A stretch of DNA of 64,000 bases from Eubacterium ruminantium. Lineage in GTDB: Bacteria > Bacillota > Clostridia > Lachnospirales > Lachnospiraceae. Positions 53,836 to 62,939 of this stretch are shown piece after piece (positions within the stretch are counted from its first letter, which is position 1; each line of letters starts with the position of its first letter). The position numbers and the translations under genes are program-made. The stretch is taken from contig FNUU01000002.1 in NCBI GenBank assembly GCA_900108205.1, positions 124,001-188,000 of the forward strand. The letters run 5' to 3'. Below the pieces are notes generated by a model. That model was not told the DNA's origin. It saw only the letters and a list, made by a program, of their open reading frames with translations, and made no database searches.

Positions 53836-54738
53836 ATGAATAACAGATGGATCTCAGATGTTTTAAAACAGACCTACGGTCAGAAAATCTATAAATTATC
53901 ACTTCAAAGTGGCTGCAGCTGCCCTAACCGTGACGGAACGATCGGTGTGGGCGGCTGTTCGTTTTGCTCTGAAGGTGGCTCCGGTGATTTTGCCGCACGA
54001 GTAGCTCCGATATCCGAACAGATTGCCGAAGCAAGACTTCGCGTAGATAAAAAAATGCCGTCTTCTCTATCCGACAGCGATAAAAAGTATATTGCATATT
54101 TCCAGTCATTTACAAATACCTACGGCGACACCGATATGCTGAAAAAGCTTTTTACCGAAGCTATAAATCGTCCGGAGATCGTAATACTTTCCATCGGCAC
54201 GAGGCCGGACTGCATTTCCGATGAAATGCTTGATATCCTTTCCTCATTAAACAGTATCAAACCGGTATGGATAGAACTCGGGCTGCAGACTATTCACGAA
54301 GTAACCGCCACACGAATAAACCGCTGCTATACTCTTTCCTGCTTTGAAGAAACCTACCACAGATTAAAAAACGCCGGTCTGACCGTCATCACACATGTGA
54401 TACTCGGCCTTCCCGGCGAAACTCACGAGGATATGTACGCCACCGTAAGATATCTGTCAACCCTTGACCCGACACTTGACGGTATCAAGCTTCAGCTTCT
54501 GCATATCCTGAAAAATACACGCCTTTACGAAGAATATATCGAATCGCCCTTTCATATAATGAGCCTCGAAGAATATACGGAGGTTCTGATAAACTGCATC
54601 AAACTTCTTCCCGAAGAAACCGTGATCCACCGACTTACAGGGGACGCTCCGAAGGCACTTCTCGTGGAACCTAAATGGTCTGCCAACAAAAAAGTAGTGC
54701 TTAACACCATAGTAAAACGGCTCAGGGATGAGTTGTGA
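53836..54738 (+). CDS. Radical SAM protein, TIGR01212/YtqA family
   Basis: 300 aa. The cluster-binding cysteines are in CSCPNRDGTIGVGGCSFCSEGG, the spaced CX7-CX2-C arrangement of this family rather than the usual CX3CX2C. SIGTRPDCISDEMLDIL and WIELGLQTIHEVTATRINRCY are typical Elp3-like segments. A role in RNA or cofactor modification is suspected for the family but unproven. The ATG is 19 bases after the preceding gene and has little ribosome site, so coupling is likely. It ends convergently with a possible tiny minus-strand gene. Confidence 0.88.
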   Translation: MNNRWISDVLKQTYGQKIYKLSLQSGCSCPNRDGTIGVGGCSFCSEGGSGDFAARVAPISEQIAEARLRVDKKMPSSLSDSDKKYIAYFQSFTNTYGDTDMLKKLFTEAINRPEIVILSIGTRPDCISDEMLDILSSLNSIKPVWIELGLQTIHEVTATRINRCYTLSCFEETYHRLKNAGLTVITHVILGLPGETHEDMYATVRYLSTLDPTLDGIKLQLLHILKNTRLYEEYIESPFHIMSLEEYTEVLINCIKLLPEETVIHRLTGDAPKALLVEPKWSANKKVVLNTIVKRLRDEL

Positions 54739-54922
54739 TCCGCTGTCCTTTCAGTAAATACGCTGTTAATTCAACAGCTTTGGCTCGCATATATTTAAGT
54801 TCTTCATCGGATAAATCCTTATACATATAATGATGACAGTAATCCTCCATATTTATAAAATAGACTAATAATACAATCACAACAAAAAGACAATAAAAAA
54901 AGGCCAAAAACCTTGCAAACAC
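54722..54922 (-). CDS. Possible 66-aa membrane protein
   Basis: From a GTG at 54922, with AGGAGGG 11 bases upstream, the frame encodes one hydrophobic helix (FLAFFYCLFVVIVLLVYFI) and a charged C-terminus (DLSDEELKYMRAKAVELTAYLLKG) with protein-like composition. Against it: it starts just behind tRNA-Lys, its first codons contain a weak AAGG/CCTT hairpin plus T-run that may be the tRNA terminator, and it overlaps the radical SAM gene end by 17 bases. I leave it as uncertain. Confidence 0.35.
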   Translation of the reverse strand: MFARFLAFFYCLFVVIVLLVYFINMEDYCHHYMYKDLSDEELKYMRAKAVELTAYLLKGQRITTHP

Positions 54923-54943
54923 AAAGTCCTCAGCCCTCCTGCG

Positions 54944-55016
54944 TGGGCCGCCGGGGGCTCGAACCCCGCACACCCTGATTAAGAGTCAGGTGCTCTACCA
55001 AATGAGCTAGCGGCCC
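54944..55016 (-). tRNA. tRNA-Lys (anticodon CUU)
   Basis: The reverse strand folds as a cloverleaf: acceptor GGGCCGC/GCGGCCC, D-arm AGCTCATTTGGTAGAGC, anticodon stem CCTGA/TCAGG with loop CTCTTAA (anticodon CTT), and T-arm CGGGG/CCCCG with loop TTCGAGC. The discriminator is A, and CCA is not encoded. Confidence 0.97.
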
Positions 55017-55319
55017 AAAACCTATTAGGTTAAGGTGTTCATCGCTGAACACTTAATGAAGTATATATCATAAATATCATAAATGCAACATTTTTTTTGC
55101 AACTTTTTTTATTTCGGCATTTTCTACAAATCAGTGTCTCTTTTTTGTTACTCTTTATCAGATTCTGACACTATTTTCAGGCTGTAAAGCCGCTAAAACA
55201 TTGAAATGTCTAACATTTTAGCTGTGATCAAAGATAGATGACAGACAATTATGAATATCATTTTTTAGCATAGAACATTTTTTAATTTTTATTTTTTCCC
55301 TATTTTATTCCTTAAATCA
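55017..55319. other. AT-rich intergenic stretch upstream of tRNA-Lys
   Basis: No gene is visible. Several T- and A-runs occur (around 55090 and 55290). The tRNA promoter should lie close to 55030-55080, but I cannot point to a clear -35/-10 pair. Confidence 0.4.
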
Positions 55320-55355
55320 AAAAAACGGAGTTAATCAATGACCGACTCCGTTTTT
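55320..55355 (-). terminator. Terminator downstream of trmB
   Basis: AAAAACGGAGT and ACTCCGTTTTT pair across a 13-base loop. On the minus strand the hairpin is followed by seven T. It lies behind trmB, separated from it by two repeat A copies. Confidence 0.85.
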
Positions 55356-55367
55356 GGAACAACAAAT

Positions 55368-55459
55368 TCATAATCCTGCGGAACTAAAGTTCCTCCGGTA
55401 ACTTATCAAGAAAAACAAATACTCGTTTCACTCGTGCTTGTTTTTCTTCTGATAAGTAT
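55368..55459 (-). repeat. Repeat A copy 13 (near-full, reverse)
   Basis: Lacks only the ATGAGAAGC hairpin arm; starts at CATAATCCTGCGGAACTAAAG and ends in the GATAAG arm. Identical over most of its length to copies at 700-810 and 55461-55572. Confidence 0.85.
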
Positions 55460-55460
55460 A

Positions 55461-55572
55461 TTATGAGAAGCAAAAACCGCATCTCATAATCCTGCGGAAC
55501 TAAAGTTCCTCCGGTAACTTATCAAGAAAAACAAATACTCGTTTCACTCGTGCTTGTTTTTCTTCTGATAAG
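55461..55572 (-). repeat. Repeat A copy 14 (full, reverse, tandem)
   Basis: Full reverse copy directly behind copy 13, ending 6 bases from the trmB stop. The GGAAC/GTTCC version of the middle stem is used, as at 700-810. Confidence 0.9.
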
Positions 55573-55577
55573 TTATA

Positions 55578-56219
55578 TTATACAGGTGTTGTAACCAGCC
55601 TGCAGATAGGGTTGCCCATTTCTGAAAATTTCTTCTCATACTCTGTCATTACATTTCCCTCATTATATTCAGAATTATGAAGGTCCCGTGTGTAATTCTG
55701 AAGCTTCCATCCGGCAGCTTCCACTTCCTCCAGAGAAAAATCAAAGAGTGAAACATTATCCGTCTTAAATGTCACTCCGCCTCCCTCTGCAAGAATTCCC
55801 TTATATCTTTCAAGGAACTGTCTTGATGTCAGCCTTCTCTTAGCATGTCTGTCCTTCGGCCACGGATCGGAAAAATTCAGATAAATATATCCAACCTCAC
55901 CCTTATCAAATACATCTCCAATATATTCTGCCTCCATTCTGATAAAGAAAAGGTTCTTCATAAGCGGCTCCTGAACCCTCTTTTCTATAGCTCTGATCAG
56001 AACACTGGAATACTTTTCGATACCAATATAGTTTATATTCGGATTTCTGCGTGCCATCTCCATGATAAATGCACCCTTGCCCATACCGATCTCGATATGG
56101 ATTGGATTATCATTCCCAAAGATCTCATGCCATTTTCCTTTTAATTCCTCGGGATTCTTTATGGTAAATTCACTTTCTGCTATTGCTTCCCTTGATCCCG
56201 GAACATTTTTCAGTCTCAC
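55578..56219 (-). CDS. trmB: tRNA (guanine-N7)-methyltransferase TrmB
   Basis: 213 aa, the normal family length. It methylates G46 in the tRNA variable loop using SAM. The SAM motif is IEIGMGKGAFIMEMARRNP; YLNFSDPWPKDRHAKRRLT holds the catalytic region, and FKTDNVSLFDFSLEE is conserved near the C-terminus. The start is a GTG (VRLKNVPGSREAI) because GGAGG lies 7 bases upstream and this is the standard N-terminus; an ATG at 56261 would add 14 residues and swallow that site. The gene is followed by repeat A copies and a terminator. Confidence 0.95.
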   Translation of the reverse strand: MRLKNVPGSREAIAESEFTIKNPEELKGKWHEIFGNDNPIHIEIGMGKGAFIMEMARRNPNINYIGIEKYSSVLIRAIEKRVQEPLMKNLFFIRMEAEYIGDVFDKGEVGYIYLNFSDPWPKDRHAKRRLTSRQFLERYKGILAEGGGVTFKTDNVSLFDFSLEEVEAAGWKLQNYTRDLHNSEYNEGNVMTEYEKKFSEMGNPICRLVTTPV

Positions 56220-56478
56220 TTTTCTTCCTCCGTCAAACGTATTCTTTCTATAATAATGCATTTTTTACATTTATATCACAGTTACTTTAGTATATACGAG
56301 TAAAAACACTTTCGCAACGTATATTTAATCTTGTTTTTTATCAAAATTTATGTAAGAATGTATTTTATTCAGAAGTTACAAAAATTCAGATTTTTACATA
56401 TCTTATCAGAATAATAAATTCCCGACGGAATCTTTATTTTTTTCATTTTCTGATAAGCTATGTTATATAAATATTGCC

Positions 56479-58416
56479 ATGAAAAATAATACATTTAAAT
56501 ATAAATTAATTTCATATTTACTTATAACTATAATTATAGCCGTATCATTCGCAGCTAAGCGGAGTTACGCTGCAGAGATGAATTCTCTCTCCAAAGCAGG
56601 CTGTAAAAATCATAATAGTGCAAATATTAACTTCAACACTAACAGCAATACCAATAATACCATTTATACAGATACCCACGTCGATACAGATCGTATATCT
56701 TATTTCGATGCAAAAGATAAAGCAACGGCCACAAATACTGACGCACCTCGCGTCAAACCGCCTGAGATCAAATCAAAATCCGGCATAGTCATGGATATAG
56801 ACACCGGTTTTATCATGTATGAAAAGGCCGCTTACCAGAAGCACTATCCTGCCAGCATTACTAAGATAATGACTGCCCTTATCGCCCTCCAAAATGGTGA
56901 TTTGAACAGCACTATCGTAATGTCTGATGCAGCAATTGACAATACACCCGTAGACAGTTCCAACATAGCTCTGTCTTATGGTGAAAAGATATCACTAAAA
57001 AATGCATTATATGCTATGCTCCTTAGTTCAGCAAATGAAGCTGCTTATGGCATCGCAGAGCATGTTGGCGGCTCACTTTCAGCATTTTGCGATATGATGA
57101 ACAAAAAAGCGGCGGACCTCGGTTGTAAAAGCACACACTTTGCAAATGCCAGCGGTCTGCATGATAAGGATCATTATACCTGTTGCTATGACATGGCCCT
57201 GATAGGTATCGCGGCTTATGCGCTTCCAGAGTTTAAGGATATTTCATCAACGCTTACCTATACTATACCTGCCACAAATCTTAATACTGAGCGTGTTCTG
57301 TGGCATGGTGATAATATGCTTTTTGGCAGCAATGAATATTACTATCCATATGCAGTCTGCGGAAAAACAGGTTACACAGATGAAGCAAACGGAACCCTTG
57401 TTACCTTTGCCGAAAAAGATGGTCAGCGCCTTGTATGCGTAGTTATGGACGTTGTTCCATCATCCGAAACCTTTAAGGATTCTGCCGCACTTTTGGATTA
57501 TTGTTTTGAGAATTTCCATACTTTTAAGCCACTGGAGCATTTTTCATTCAATAAGCTTGAAAATGATTCTCCGGTACTTGCAAACTATTATAATTCTCTC
57601 TCACACACATTGCCTAATCTTTCAACAGATACTGACATAGTGCTGCATACAGTAAATTATATAAATGCAGATAATATTGAAAAAAATATCATTCTGTACA
57701 ATGTATCAGATTCAAAGGTTGTCGGAAAGATTGAGCTTTCATTTGAAGGTGAAAAACTTGGCGAAGTTGATATCATAAATAACGATTACATTCCTCCTGT
57801 ACCAAAAAATGCAAATGATGATACTGAGGAAAAAAAGAAAGACAATAACGGATTCCATTGGTATTATATACTTATTATACTGATTGCAATAGTTCTGATG
57901 ATTATTGCTATAGAACTAAAAACTATACTACAAAGGCAGCGAAGAAAAAAGGTTCGTTCTTATCCTGTACAGAAAAAACCTTCAAAGAAGAAAAAGAAAA
58001 AATATGCTACAACCGCAAAAAAAGTTAAGACCGGTATAAGTCTTGATCAAGCGGCTGCTGCACAGAATTCGGCAGATATTTCAAAAACAAGTAACCTTAC
58101 TAGCAAACTGAGTTCAGCTGGTTCTGTGAATAAAACAAAGAGTACGGATAAGCGCCGTTCAGAAGAATCTACGAATATAATTAAAAGTACAAATAAACTC
58201 AGTTCAGCAGAATCTATGAATAAAATTAAAAGTACAAATAAACTCAGTTCAGCAGAATCTATGAATAAAAAAAGCAGTACGAATAAACATAGGTCGGTAG
58301 TATCCGACGGCAAATCAAAAGATATTTATAGGAATGGTTTGACAAAATCTAAAAATAAAACTGTTTCAAATGAAACCGGTTCAATAGATACTACTACAAA
58401 AAGCGAAAGGAAATAA
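56479..58416 (+). CDS. D-alanyl-D-alanine carboxypeptidase (S11, DacA-like) with TM and repeat tail
   Basis: 645 aa. A signal peptide (LISYLLITIIIAVSFAAKRSYA) and an N/T/D-rich spacer precede the S11 domain: SITK (S126, K129), SAN (184-186) and CGKTGYTDEANGT near 300. It trims the terminal D-Ala of peptidoglycan stem peptides outside the membrane. Unusually, a C-terminal membrane helix (WYYILIILIAIVLMIIAIEL, about 460) is followed by a cytoplasmic basic tail of about 160 residues with 15-residue repeats (STNKLSSAESMNKIK). There is no ribosome site before the ATG; a TATAAA box 7 bases upstream hints at a leaderless message. The downstream kinase-like gene starts 3 bases later. Confidence 0.88.
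   Translation: MKNNTFKYKLISYLLITIIIAVSFAAKRSYAAEMNSLSKAGCKNHNSANINFNTNSNTNNTIYTDTHVDTDRISYFDAKDKATATNTDAPRVKPPEIKSKSGIVMDIDTGFIMYEKAAYQKHYPASITKIMTALIALQNGDLNSTIVMSDAAIDNTPVDSSNIALSYGEKISLKNALYAMLLSSANEAAYGIAEHVGGSLSAFCDMMNKKAADLGCKSTHFANASGLHDKDHYTCCYDMALIGIAAYALPEFKDISSTLTYTIPATNLNTERVLWHGDNMLFGSNEYYYPYAVCGKTGYTDEANGTLVTFAEKDGQRLVCVVMDVVPSSETFKDSAALLDYCFENFHTFKPLEHFSFNKLENDSPVLANYYNSLSHTLPNLSTDTDIVLHTVNYINADNIEKNIILYNVSDSKVVGKIELSFEGEKLGEVDIINNDYIPPVPKNANDDTEEKKKDNNGFHWYYILIILIAIVLMIIAIELKTILQRQRRKKVRSYPVQKKPSKKKKKKYATTAKKVKTGISLDQAAAAQNSADISKTSNLTSKLSSAGSVNKTKSTDKRRSEESTNIIKSTNKLSSAESMNKIKSTNKLSSAESMNKKSSTNKHRSVVSDGKSKDIYRNGLTKSKNKTVSNETGSIDTTTKSERK
58181..58270. repeat. 45-bp tandem repeat in the carboxypeptidase tail
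   Basis: Two perfect 45-bp units begin at 58181 and 58226, each encoding a 15-residue STNKLSSAESMNKIK-like unit, flanked by two or three diverged copies. The period is a multiple of three, so copy-number changes stay in frame. Confidence 0.85.
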
Positions 58417-58419
58417 AAG

Positions 58420-59538
58420 ATGGATAAAGATAAATTACTTGAAGAGATAATCAAATCCAACGATGAAATGCTCCGTCATTTTACAAATGTAAGTAATGAC
58501 CTTCTGCAAAGTGTTCAAAACCATCAATCCGAGCTTTTTGAAATAAACATTCGCCTTGATGAACTTTACAGGACAAAGAATGTATACTACCCTTCTACCA
58601 ATTCCCGTAAAAATGTATTTAGTCCTCTCATTAAAATGAATGAAAAGGACGAAAGAGATAGCGCACTCACAGCTCAGATCGATGATCTTAAATTAGTCAA
58701 AAAAACTCTTGAAGGAAAAATCCTCGAAGAAGAGACTCAGATCCGCGCTATTTCAGAGAAGCTTTCGACACTTACATCAGCCAAGAAAGCTATCAACAGC
58801 CTGAATACATATATTGAGGAACTTCCTGATGATGATGATACATTTGATGGCTTTGAATTTATAGAAGAAGAACCTTCCATTCCGGAAAATCAGAAGCATG
58901 GTACAAATATTCTGATGCTCGATGCTTTCGATAAAACATACATCGGAACCATCCTGGATACAAAGATTAAAGGCGATCTGATCACAAATTCTCATCGTCT
59001 GGAAATGCTTTCTTATCTTGTTTCTTCCGATCCGGAAAGAGCAAGAACCACCATCAAAGACATTTCTGATAATCTTAAAAATACCTGCAGCAATATAGAT
59101 TATCTTCTGAATCATCTGAAATATGATTTTGATGCTGATCAGTCAGTATGGCTGCTTCTGGACGACTTTATCACACAAAAGAGAGACAGCCATCCGGAAT
59201 GCATTTTGGAATCAGATATTAAATGTTCTGATTATGACCAGAAGCTGAGCTACGAAAAAACAATAGCTCTCGTAAATCTTTTGGAAATAATGTTTGATAA
59301 TATTTATAAACATTCAAATGCAAACCAGATTAAATTCAGAGCAACGATTGACGAGAAAAATATTGATGTATATATTAATGACAATGGTGTTGGAATCGAT
59401 AACTCCTACTACCAGAAAAGTCCATGGTACAGCAGTCTGCACCGTGCTCATGAAATAATCTTCCTTCTTGACGGAAAACTCAGTATAACCGGAAATAAGG
59501 AAACCGGCACTACAGTTGCTATTAACTTTAACAAATAA
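58420..59538 (+). CDS. Cytoplasmic DegS-like sensor kinase
   Basis: 372 aa, no membrane segment. The N-terminal 150 residues are coiled coil (LLQSVQNHQSELFEINIRLDEL, then ALTAQIDDLKLVKKTLEGKILEEE), as in DegS. A region near 200-240 could hold the phosphoacceptor, but no clear H-box is visible. The C-terminal HATPase has LEIMFDNIYKHSNA (N-box), INDNGVGID and a short lid before LSITGNKETGTTVAINF. It overlaps no gene but starts 3 bases after the carboxypeptidase, with AAAGGAAAT upstream, so both share a message. No response regulator is adjacent. Confidence 0.7.
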   Translation: MDKDKLLEEIIKSNDEMLRHFTNVSNDLLQSVQNHQSELFEINIRLDELYRTKNVYYPSTNSRKNVFSPLIKMNEKDERDSALTAQIDDLKLVKKTLEGKILEEETQIRAISEKLSTLTSAKKAINSLNTYIEELPDDDDTFDGFEFIEEEPSIPENQKHGTNILMLDAFDKTYIGTILDTKIKGDLITNSHRLEMLSYLVSSDPERARTTIKDISDNLKNTCSNIDYLLNHLKYDFDADQSVWLLLDDFITQKRDSHPECILESDIKCSDYDQKLSYEKTIALVNLLEIMFDNIYKHSNANQIKFRATIDEKNIDVYINDNGVGIDNSYYQKSPWYSSLHRAHEIIFLLDGKLSITGNKETGTTVAINFNK

Positions 59539-59564
59539 TATTAATAATAAAAGGAATAAATAAT

Positions 59565-61256
59565 ATGAAAAACAATATTGTAGATCTGTTAGCAGAACAG
59601 ATAAATTTCATTTCAAAAGAAGATTTGGCACAGCTTATAGAAATACCACCAAAGCCGGAAATGGGTGACTTTGCATTTCCATGCTTTAGACTTGCTAAGG
59701 AACTGCACAAAGCTCCTCCTATGATTGCCAAGGAAATTGCAGATAAAATTACAGTTCCTGATTATATTGATCACATCGATGTTCTTGGAGCATATATTAA
59801 CTTTTATATGAAAAAGGATTCCTTCCTTAAAAGTATGATAGACAAGATTGCCGATGAAAAATATGGTTCATCAGATGAAGGTAACGGCAAGACAATATGT
59901 ATTGATTACTCTTCTCCAAATGTAGCAAAGAATTTCCATGTCGGACATTTAAGAACTACTGTAATCGGTAACTCTTTATATAAAATATATTCAAAACTTG
60001 GATATCATGTTGAAAGAATCAATCATCTTGGAGACTGGGGAACACAATTCGGTAAACTTATTGTAGCTTACAAGAATTGGGGAAGTAAGGAAGCTGTCGA
60101 AGAAAAAGGAATTGAAGAACTTATGCGTATCTATGTCCTTTTCCATGAAGAAGCAGACAAAAATCCTGAACTTGAGGATCAGGCCCGTGCCTGGTTTAAC
60201 AAAATGGAAAATGGTGATGAGGAAGCATTGAGTATCTGGAAATGGTTCCTTGATATTAGTTTGGAAGAATTCAAACGAGTATATGCTCTCCTTGGTGTAG
60301 AATTCGATCATTATACCGGCGAAAGTTTTTACAGAGATAAAACAGATGCAGTAGTTAGTGATCTTAAAAACGCCGGACTTCTTACCGATAGTCAGGGTGC
60401 AAAGATTGTTGATCTCACAGAATATGATATGGCCCCTTGCCTTATCCTTAAAAATGATGGAAGTACAATCTATGCAACAAGAGACTTAGCAGCAATAAAA
60501 TATAGAAAAGAAAATTACAATTTCTATAAAGCTTTATATGTTACCGGTCAGGAACAAAAATTGCATTTCAAGCAGGTATTTAAAGTAGTTGAACTTCTTG
60601 GAAATGAATGGGCAAAGGACAGTTTAATACATATACCTTATGGTCTTGTAAGTCTTGGTGGCGAGAAACTTTCAACACGTGGCGGAAATGTAATATATGC
60701 TGAGGATATTCTTAAAGAAGCAATTGCTAAGATAAGAAGCACAATAGATGAGAAAAATCCAAATCTCGAAAATAAAGATGATGTAGCAAGAATAGTTGGC
60801 GTCGGTGCTGTTATATTCAACGATCTCTACAATCAGAGAATTAAAGATGTTTCTTTCAACTGGAATCATATACTGAATCCTGAAGGAGAAACCGGTCCTT
60901 ATGTTCAATATACATATGCAAGATGTTCAAGCATACTCAGAAATGCTGCAGATTATAGTTTCAGTACAGATATTGATTATAACCTTATTGCAGACCAGGC
61001 ATCGGTTGACCTTATAAAGGAACTTTCAAGATTCCCTCAGGTCATTTCATCTGCAGCTGATTCATTCGAGCCACATTTCATAGCTCGTTATGCAATATCT
61101 GTTGCACAGGCATTCAACAAATTCTACCATGATAACAAAGTTCTTGTAGATGATATTGATCAGAGAAATGCTCGTCTTCTTCTGGTTACACTTACCAGAA
61201 AAGTTATCAAAGATTCTATGGATCTGCTTGGTATTGGTTGTGTTGAAGAAATGTAA
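59565..61256 (+). CDS. argS: Arginyl-tRNA synthetase
   Basis: 563 aa, class I synthetase. It charges tRNA-Arg with arginine. An N-terminal additional domain (LAQLIEIPPKPEMGDFAFPCFRLAKEL) is followed by the HIGH motif variant in SSPNVAKNFHVGHLRTT; the KMSKS position reads LGGEKLSTRGGNVIYAED, as in many ArgS proteins lacking the canonical KMSKS. The C-terminal DALR anticodon-binding domain ends HDNKVLVDD...LLVTLTRKVIKDSMDLLGI. AAAGGAATAAATAAT precedes the ATG, 26 bases after the kinase gene. It is the last gene before the AT-rich centromere-like region. Confidence 0.96.
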   Translation: MKNNIVDLLAEQINFISKEDLAQLIEIPPKPEMGDFAFPCFRLAKELHKAPPMIAKEIADKITVPDYIDHIDVLGAYINFYMKKDSFLKSMIDKIADEKYGSSDEGNGKTICIDYSSPNVAKNFHVGHLRTTVIGNSLYKIYSKLGYHVERINHLGDWGTQFGKLIVAYKNWGSKEAVEEKGIEELMRIYVLFHEEADKNPELEDQARAWFNKMENGDEEALSIWKWFLDISLEEFKRVYALLGVEFDHYTGESFYRDKTDAVVSDLKNAGLLTDSQGAKIVDLTEYDMAPCLILKNDGSTIYATRDLAAIKYRKENYNFYKALYVTGQEQKLHFKQVFKVVELLGNEWAKDSLIHIPYGLVSLGGEKLSTRGGNVIYAEDILKEAIAKIRSTIDEKNPNLENKDDVARIVGVGAVIFNDLYNQRIKDVSFNWNHILNPEGETGPYVQYTYARCSSILRNAADYSFSTDIDYNLIADQASVDLIKELSRFPQVISSAADSFEPHFIARYAISVAQAFNKFYHDNKVLVDDIDQRNARLLLVTLTRKVIKDSMDLLGIGCVEEM

Positions 61257-61267
61257 TTTAGATATCT

Positions 61268-61376
61268 TACGAGAAGCAAAAAACGCATCTCATAATCCAT
61301 CGGAAGAAAGTCCCTCCGGTATCTTATCAAGAATAACAAATACTTATATCACACGTGTTTGTTAAATTCAGATATA
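61268..61376 (-). repeat. Repeat A copy 15 (decayed, reverse)
   Basis: ACGAGAAGC..GCATCTCATAATCC, then CGGAAGAAAGTCCCTCCGGTATCTTATCAAGAATAAC and a damaged long stem. It lies directly behind argS. Confidence 0.65.
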
Positions 61377-61403
61377 ACATAATAGTATATAATTATAACT
61401 CTT

Positions 61404-61440
61404 AAAGGCCTTCGGTTTAGTTATAATCCGAGGGCTTTTA
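61404..61440 (+). terminator. Probable argS terminator
   Basis: AAAGGCCTTCGG pairs imperfectly with CCGAGGGCTTTT across a 12-base loop, followed by ATTATAATATTTTG. Confidence 0.6.
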
Positions 61441-61570
61441 TTATAATATTTTGACATATTGTACTTTTTATTAAAATATTACGCAAAATATAGTGAATAA
61501 TTACAAATATAGTGAATTATTATATTTTATGAAATTATATATTTATATTATAAAATTATTTTTTATCTTA

Positions 61571-61586
61571 TGTTTCACGTGAAACA
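61571..61586. promoter_or_regulatory. parS site 1
   Basis: Exact 16-bp palindrome TGTTTCACGTGAAACA, one base from the Bacillus Spo0J/ParB consensus TGTTCCACGTGAAACA. Confidence 0.92.
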
Positions 61587-61770
61587 TTATAGTATTATAA
61601 AAGATCAATTTGATAACATTTTCAAAAATATTATTATTAATCATTCCATTCACTCTAATAACTTTTCGAATATTTTTCAATATCATTCCTGAATAATAAA
61701 ATAATTACTATTATAGTATAGAATTATTTATCAGAATGTATTAATTGGATATCGTTAATGCTATATCAAA

Positions 61771-61786
61771 TGTTTCACGTGAAACA
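61771..61786. promoter_or_regulatory. parS site 2
   Basis: Exact TGTTTCACGTGAAACA, 200 bp after site 1. Confidence 0.92.
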
Positions 61787-62192
61787 TTTCACAGTTAAAA
61801 TATTATGTAATACAATATTATTTCATATACAGTTCAAATAATCATTTAAAAAGTGCACATAACTGTTCATATGAACCAATATTTTGAATTTTGCAGATCC
61901 ATTTTCAGAAGACAATTCCACTGTGCGATTTACATGAGTATTTACGAAAAAAACTTACTACAATGTAGAGATTACACTCTAGCCATACCAATATAGTATT
62001 AAACCCATCCTATAATGTGGTACTCATATAATAATTTCACACTATTTATAATCGCTGGTTCCGATTGTTTGAAACAGTATCTCTCTAATAACCTGACACG
62101 TTACTTACCCTGGAAGGAGTATTTACAAAGTACAAATCATTAAATACATTTAATATAAGAAATAACCACACTATACTATCAAGAGCAGAAAT

Positions 62193-62208
62193 TGTTTCAC
62201 ATGAAACA
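62193..62208. promoter_or_regulatory. parS site 3 (variant)
   Basis: TGTTTCACATGAAACA, with CACATG in place of CACGTG at the centre; 422 bp after site 2. Binding may be weaker. Confidence 0.8.
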
Positions 62209-62325
62209 TCAATAATAATTATCACAATAATTATCAGAGATTAAACATTTATCGATCTTAATCATTAAACTATATAAAAATCTAAATGCATCTGTGTTTT
62301 AGCAAACATTGTTCCAATATACATT

Positions 62326-62341
62326 TGTTTCACGTGAAACA
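62326..62341. promoter_or_regulatory. parS site 4
   Basis: Exact palindrome, 133 bp after site 3. Confidence 0.92.
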
Positions 62342-62453
62342 TTATAAAATAATCGGTACAAATAGTTCTGACAGCGATATTTTATTTATATACTAAATAT
62401 ATTTTTACTTATTCATAATTCTTTCTAGGTTATATGATTCATTATTCAAAACA

Positions 62454-62469
62454 TGTTTCACGTGAAACA
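62454..62469. promoter_or_regulatory. parS site 5
   Basis: Exact palindrome, 128 bp after site 4; the last before the 722-bp interval holding the GC-rich island. Confidence 0.92.
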
Positions 62470-62819
62470 CTCAAGTAATATAACTATATATAATATCGTC
62501 AACGTATATATTATTAATAATAGTATTATCAAAGAAAAATAAAATTATATTTAATAAATATTATTAAAAAAGAAATTAATATTATAAAATGTATTATTTT
62601 ATAGTTTTTATAAAACCTTTGATGATATTTTGAAGTTTTATTTGAAAATATATTTTAGATCATAAGGAACGCTGTACTGTTTCAATAATAAATTTTGCGA
62701 ATCCATGTGTATTGGTTAACATTCCGTCTATATGTTTAATTGTATAACTTTCCAGTTGTCCAGCACAATTGTCTAAAAATGTTCCGTAATTATATATCTA
62801 TGATAATATATTTTGTAAA

Positions 62820-62921
62820 AAGAAATAAAGAAAGAATTAAGTGAGTATTTACTTTTGATATGATACATGATGAACTATAGTTATGCAGGATTATGAGATG
62901 TTTTTTGATACTCATAAGATC
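62820..62921 (+). repeat. Repeat A copy 16 (strongly decayed)
   Basis: Recognisable only by GAAAGAATTAAGTGAGTATTT, the order of segments, and GCAGGATTATGAGATG...ACTCATAA. The middle hairpin reads GAACTATAGTT. It sits within the parS cluster. Confidence 0.55.
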
Positions 62922-62939
62922 AATCAGAACAAAGAATGT

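Noticed and set aside
54722..54973. 83-aa minus-strand protein starting within tRNA-Lys
   Set aside because: The first codons lie inside the tRNA. Only a shorter version from GTG 54922 is kept, at low confidence.
62101..62350. Additional parS half-sites such as GTTCCAATAT
   Set aside because: Only one arm matches and the CACGTG centre is missing.
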